A stretch of DNA of 64,000 bases from Styela clava (lineage: Eukaryota > Chordata > Ascidiacea > Stolidobranchia > Styelidae). The notes beneath the pieces were generated by a model. It had not been told where the DNA came from, made no database searches, and saw only the letters and a list, made by a program, of their open reading frames with translations. Position numbers and translations under genes: made by a program. Location of the stretch: positions 19,187,135 through 19,251,134 of the forward strand of contig NC_135255.1 in the NCBI RefSeq assembly GCF_964204865.1, in the 5' to 3' direction. Positions 58,840 through 64,000 of this stretch are shown here, one piece after another (position 1 is the stretch's first letter; each line of letters opens with the position of its first letter).

Positions 58840-61690
58840 ATAGGAACCCCTTATGCATCAATGTCTGCTTGTATAAAGCCTTGTTCAGAGTGAAGATATG
58901 TCAAACATTTATACAAAAGTTATCACACCCTGGGTGAGATGGTGGAAACAGGATTTGAAGTATATAATATTGTGACTCACCGTATGTACCATTGCACTAA
59001 TTGGCAACCGGACGAGAGGCCGTGAGTTGCATATATCATTGGGTCGTCTTCTTGACTTTCTTTTCCCCCCTGGATATGTTAAATTAACATGTTCTGTTGA
59101 TAGTTCATAAAAAAGCTACCGGTACATGTTTGTTATGTCATACATTTATTGATGGATTTAAGTCCATGCAGTGCTTATCACACAGGTGTAGGTTTAAGAT
59201 ATAAATTATGGTTATGTACACAGGGAGACGTGCCCATTAACTTGAACTGTATACATTAGGATATTAGTTCAATGAAAATAACAAAGACATACTGAGAACA
59301 TCGAAACTCGATGTGAAACTCGTTACGACATGGGGCAAATATTTTCAGATTGCACAATATTTCTTTTTTTGTTCATTGGCTGTGTAATTTAACTATATCA
59401 AGAGATGTATTGAGGCAAACTATATCCTTTGTTTAATGTAACCTGTGTCACAAGGATGCTTAAATAAGATTAAGCTAAGGGGAGGCCAAAATTGAATATT
59501 CTAATATTGTGAATGAATTTTATATTAATATTTCTGATATGGAATGCCAAATTTATTTTAAATTTGTCCATGTTCAAGAAAGAAGTAGATTTATGCAATT
59601 AAATAAAGGGATTTGTCGCAAAGATATCATAGTTTTCCTAATACGACCTCGTGTTTTAGAAATTTTATGTAGGCAGGTATTAGATCTCAGCTATGACACC
59701 TACATAATGTATATGAATCGCCAGTTGCATGAAATAGAGTTCCGATTCACATAGTAGCTTGTTGTGGCAATAACTTAATTTCTGCCATGATGATGCCAAG
59801 TGTCAATGCAGCTTTTACTTACCGTTAATCTAATTTATTGTTGTTTATCAAATCTGCTGTAACACGACTTGCGAAAACAAAAGCTAGCTGACTTGTGACT
59901 CAGCTTAGGAACTAGATTTTCAAATTTGATCGGCCATGGACTTGACTCTAAATTGGATTTCCTGCGACTTGTAAGTCAGGTCGAGTTACCAAGTTGTAAT
60001 ATTGTCACAGAACAGCTGTTGGGTTTGGGTACAGGAAAGCAACATATCCGAGGACTTTGTTATGAACCTCACTCAATATATCTGCCAATAAATACTATTT
60101 CAAGTCAGATTAGCATTGTATTAATAGACTCAATATTTGCAGTTATCAAATGTTACCGGAGAATTTTTAGTCCGACCAACCCAATGTTAAATAATTATAT
60201 CACAAATACTTCATGTAAAAATTCTAAATTATTTTTAAAATCTACAATGTAAAATATTGAGATCACTTAATATTGAATTTATTAAAATATGTGACTAGAT
60301 TTGTTTACGCTTTGTTCTAAAATAAATTATGAAGTAGACACAAAAACAACACGAATTTGTAAAATTAATAAATCAATAATAGATACACAACATACTTGCA
60401 GTTTTTAGTGAATTAACATCTGTAGTATTTACCTAAAGCCATCATGGAAAGAGGAGACATCTATAGAGTAATTGACAAGTTCAGTAAAGAACAATGGAGA
60501 GAATTCACTCGGCTGAAACTCAATTTGGATGAGCATAAGATGGATGAACTCGAGAATAGATGGAGAGATGACTTCCAACAACAAAAGTTCAAGACAGTTA
60601 TAGAATGGCAAGATCAAACTGATAGAAGAGAAAACTTAATGCAACTTCTGATGTCATGGAAAAGAGAATTTTTTTGTGGTGAGCAGGAAGAGATGAATCA
60701 AATACGAGATGAACAAGCAATCCGAGTAGTGCAACCAGCTGCTGATCTTGACAACCTTGCAGTTCGTGGATACGGAATATATACCGACAGGTATGAACTC
60801 ACAGCAAAAAAGGGTCTCGTTCTGATTATAAGCAATTCGTTTACTTCATTTGCTGAAGAACACCATAGAACACCTGCTTGCTGTAGAGATGCGGAACTTA
60901 TGGAAAAATTGTGGAAAGATACTTTGAGATGCACACTGCTAGATGATAGGTCTCACCGTGACAAAAGTGCACAAGAAATGAGAGATCTGCTCAGGAGGCT
61001 TGGTAACTCACCTGGGTATGATTACGTGGTGGTAGTGATAAGCACGCATGGGGGGATGGTTAAATCAACTGGGAAGAAAAAAAAAGATCAAACATCTGGG
61101 AATTATGAGGAAGTTCTGCTGGGAAACGATGGTGAACCTATCCGAGCAAAAGAAATACAAACATTTTTTGACAACAAGGCTGCCACAAATCTACAAGATA
61201 AACCAAAGCTTTTCATCCTTCAATATTGCCGAGGAGACGAAGTAGATCGAGGTGTGTACCGGCAAAGAGATGTAACTGGTGATGCCATGCCGGTTCTTGA
61301 TCTAATGGATCCACTGATGCCAACAAAAAGTGACGTCGTCACAGCTTATCCATCGCATGAAAACTATGCGGCATTTAAAGATGAGAATGGATCATGGTTT
61401 ATTCAGTCCGTTTTTCATGTCTTCATGGATCACTACCGCCTGAGGCATGTCACAGATATGCTCACAAAAGGTAATCATGTAATGATGAATAGGAGAGGTG
61501 TAGTAGGCATGAACGACTGCAAGTCAATGAGCATCTACGAGTCCAGTCTCACCAAGGATTTTTACTTGGTAAAACCATCATTTCATGGTGGCCAGGTTAA
61601 ACATGTGGTGGAATCCAAGCCTGAGGGCAAAGAAAAGACCATGACCATTGTATGTGATGTAGTTAGTCCATTGATACAATAAAGTCAAGA
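58840..61690 (+). repeat. Inverted duplication, right arm (caspase plus upstream flank)
   Basis: Partner of the left arm. The 3.4 kb spacer between the arms shows no gene. Short open frames in the flank (59509-59754, 59926-60252) are not conserved in the left arm and are not called as genes. Confidence 0.7.
60444..61682 (+). CDS. Death-domain-like caspase (CASP-2 of pair), intronless, S1 Arg changed
   Basis: One open frame of 412 residues, paralogue of the minus-strand caspase. Death-domain-like region about 10-78 (QWREFTRLKL, Trp55, Trp72). Peptidase domain about 123-378: IISNSF, Arg142, His202 in ISTHGG, Cys262 in QYCRG, and a small subunit with GSWFIQSVF. The position that is Arg in the other caspase and in family members (S1 pocket, in the WRN/LRN motif) is Lys312 here (AAFKDENGSW). 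The C-terminus runs about 30 residues beyond the shared SIYESSLTKDFYLV strand and is unlike its sister. AATAAA at 61760. Likely a protease, possibly with altered Asp preference or reduced activity. Confidence 0.9.
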   Translation: MERGDIYRVIDKFSKEQWREFTRLKLNLDEHKMDELENRWRDDFQQQKFKTVIEWQDQTDRRENLMQLLMSWKREFFCGEQEEMNQIRDEQAIRVVQPAADLDNLAVRGYGIYTDRYELTAKKGLVLIISNSFTSFAEEHHRTPACCRDAELMEKLWKDTLRCTLLDDRSHRDKSAQEMRDLLRRLGNSPGYDYVVVVISTHGGMVKSTGKKKKDQTSGNYEEVLLGNDGEPIRAKEIQTFFDNKAATNLQDKPKLFILQYCRGDEVDRGVYRQRDVTGDAMPVLDLMDPLMPTKSDVVTAYPSHENYAAFKDENGSWFIQSVFHVFMDHYRLRHVTDMLTKGNHVMMNRRGVVGMNDCKSMSIYESSLTKDFYLVKPSFHGGQVKHVVESKPEGKEKTMTIVCDVVSPLIQ

Positions 61691-61759
61691 AAATGGACCA
61701 TCACTACAGCAGTGATAGACTGCAGTGCAAATCAGAATTTTGTAATTAGTATATGACAA

Positions 61760-61765
61760 AATAAA
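61760..61765 (+). promoter_or_regulatory. Poly(A) signal of the plus-strand caspase
   Basis: AATAAA 78 bases after the stop codon. Confidence 0.5.
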
Positions 61766-62084
61766 AATTTAACAGAATATGTTTTTTGCCATAATTCTAT
61801 CTCTAAAAGTTTTTATCATTAGGGCTACCCAGTATTACATATACACTTATGTAAAGATAGCTCTGTGCCTTGAAATTTGGTTTCCACGATGCCCTATAAT
61901 GCATATAATAACATTATTTGATTTACTTTAGAATGTAGTGTGCTTACATTCAATGTGTGACATTAATTATAACGTAGCAATAAAAACTAATCAAGGTTAT
62001 TAAACATTGTCTTAAGTTGCTAGAAGTTGGGATAAGGATATACAGGATCAAAGAAATCTTGTTTAAGCCCTAAGTTTTCCAAAT

Positions 62085-62282
62085 TGTGCACCAGGTTAAG
62101 GTTAGGTCATAATTTTATTTCGATTTTCCTTTTTTTAGTCCTATTACAAGTTCGGGGACTGTGTGTGTTAGCCAAGTGAATATACCCGTGCCCATAGGTT
62201 TCAGTCACTTTACACAACTTGATGTAAAGTAGGCAAACAAAATAAGTTACCTCCGTATTGGTACACATACTTCTGGAGCGCT
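62085..62282. mobile_element. MITE of the 11089 type, left end lost
   Basis: Begins within the left arm (CACCAGGTTAAGGTTAGG) and ends CTTCTGGAGCGC. Confidence 0.55.
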
Positions 62283-62668
62283 CAATTTATTACATCTTGG
62301 GTAGGATGGTGAGCATAGAATTGAACTTCAGTTGACAGAGAGTGCTTAGTACACAAAAAATGGACATTTCAATGGAGGTTCAAGATTCCATGAATACCCA
62401 AACTTTAGGGCTCACGACCATTGTTCACTCCAAGGACATAATGAGTGCCAAGGTGCCTTGCAGTTGAAAAAAAAGTGTTAAGGTGTCCTGGCCGATTTAA
62501 AAAGGGAAAAATGAAAAAAAAATGTGATTTCGCAGTCTCCAAAAATAACTGCAAAGGTGTCTCGCAGTTTTCGAAAAAAAAAGTGCAGCAATAGTGAACA
62601 CTTCTCACGACCCCTTTTAATATATTAGAATTTTTTGCTACCCATGTTTACATTTAATTTATTGTGTC

Positions 62669-62800
62669 TTACAATCAAAGCAGGCATTGTTATGCAAGCA
62701 CAGCGCTTCTCGGGTCTTACGATCAAAGTAGGCATTGTTATGCAAGCACAGCGCTTCTCGGGTCTTGCGATTAAAGTGGGCATTGTTATGCAATGTGCGC
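62669..62800 (+). repeat. 48-base tandem repeat, nearly 3 units
   Basis: Core GGCATTGTTATGCAAGCACA followed by GCGCTTCTCGGGTCTT; sits inside hAT-like debris that ends CAGTTTGGGAAGCCCTG near 62994. Confidence 0.7.
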
Positions 62801-63177
62801 CTCTTCTTTGATCCCATTGATTTCTTTTGAAATCGTGAGATTTAATTTTTGCATCGGTTTCAACAATTGTGTTTCGAATCTTAAAGTCTAAATGAGTATA
62901 CTTGATATTGTACTTTGTCAAATTGGTATAATCTTTGCGACCCCTAAAATTGCGCACTCCTGCAAGGTCGCGACCCCCAGTTTGGGAAGCCCTGTGGTAT
63001 TCAATTATGAAGTTTTATCCCACCCTATACTCATAATATCTACTTATACCAGTGACGACTTGAAGAGAGCCTCATTCGACCGAAAGGTGTAAAAAAATCT
63101 ATGAAAAAACAGCTACTGTGGATAAAAACTTTTGAATTTCAGACAATATAGGATATTTCATTGTTTATTTTCAAATT

Positions 63178-63872
63178 ATGTATAAAAACTTAGCATATAA
63201 AGCAAATAATACATTCCCGCCAAAAGACTCAAATCAGCCTTTGTCTCGTGATAGCGGGTTCAGACCTTTTGCGACGCACAGTTTTTTACTACAATGAACA
63301 GTGCAGAAATGATTTCAACAAATCAAGTAAGAAAATACCAAAAATTGGCAAACTGTGATATTTTAAAAATATAGCTTTAGAGGTTTAGGTATGGAAGAGC
63401 AGCAGACCGGAAAACCCATGCACCTGGAACAATGAAGCAAGCTATTTTATATTCCCTGCCTTCAACTGGTAACAGGATGAGAGAATGTGGCCTGCCATAT
63501 TATTGATCCATCATACAATAATATATTTTGATGGGGTCACATTTTCGTGAGTTCTATTGTTATGTGAATAAAAGTTTATCATGACACAAGCAAATAGTAT
63601 GATTCCCGCCAAAAAACTTGAACCGGCATTTGTCTTGTGATATTGGGTTACGGACCATTTGCGACACAAAGCTTTTGTTTACAATGAACCGCGCAGAAAT
63701 GTTTTTAACAAGTCGGATAAGGAAAAATCAAGAATTGGCAAAAGGCAACAGACCGGAAAACCCATGCAACTGGAACAATACAGCAAGCTATTTTATATTC
63801 CCAGCCTTCGGCTGGTAACAGGATAAAAGAATGTGGCCTGCCATATTATTGAGCCATCTCATCAGCTTTCTT
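63178..63872 (+). repeat. Direct repeat, two ~330-base units
   Basis: Units about 63178-63515 and 63557-63872 share TCCCGCCAAAA, CAGACCGGAAAACCCATGCA and GTGGCCTGCCATATTATTGA. Their ends resemble the SINE body. Confidence 0.65.
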
Positions 63873-64000
63873 TTACCATATTATAAATATAAAATCCTAT
63901 TCCAACACTATTATAACTGTATATGTTAGTGACGTCATTCAAGACCGGTACACACATGATTAAGCCGTCTTATCAGCTTCCCTCTCCCCCCCTATAACAA

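Noticed and set aside
59509-60252. Two open frames upstream of the plus-strand caspase
   Set aside because: The matching part of the inverted arm does not keep these frames.

Overview
This is an AT-rich, intron-containing metazoan nuclear segment. GT-AG introns, AATAAA signals, a tRNA-derived SINE and many non-autonomous DNA transposons all point that way. Nothing looks bacterial, viral or organellar. An invertebrate is likely, and a tunicate is possible, but the species cannot be named from sequence alone.

About 5% of the window is coding. From 3.9 to 48 kb lies a tandem family of small type I membrane proteins: five intact genes (A on minus, B-E on plus) and two broken relics. Each has a signal peptide, one TNF-receptor-like cysteine-rich module, a Thr/Ser/Pro-rich stalk, one membrane span and a short tail. 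All exons join in frame with the same phases. Genes A-C are three-exon (plus a possible separate signal exon in B and C), with six-Cys modules and 32-81 residue tails. Genes D-E are two-exon, with four-Cys modules, almost no tail and an acidic residue inside the membrane span. Genes B and C lie in a large direct duplication (about 18.2-23.4 and 24.2-34.1 kb). A relic of a D-type first exon sits at 23.8 kb, and a relic of the D last exon with its 3' flank at 47.4-48.4 kb. Receptors B-E are preceded by a related upstream cassette.

From 52 to 62 kb lie two intronless caspase genes with an N-terminal death-domain-like region. They are divergent, in the arms of an inverted duplication about 3 kb per arm around a 3.4 kb spacer. 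One keeps all visible catalytic and S1-pocket residues. The other has Lys in place of the usual S1 Arg. Having TNFR-like proteins beside death-domain caspases suggests a local cell-death or recognition cluster, but that link is inference.

The rest is transposon debris: hAT-like elements with 8-bp target duplications (several nested), two foldback MITE families (8-bp and 9-bp duplications), a hairpin-ended repeat, SINEs, and local tandem repeats of about 48, 500 and 2000 bp. No rRNA, functional tRNA or CRISPR was seen.
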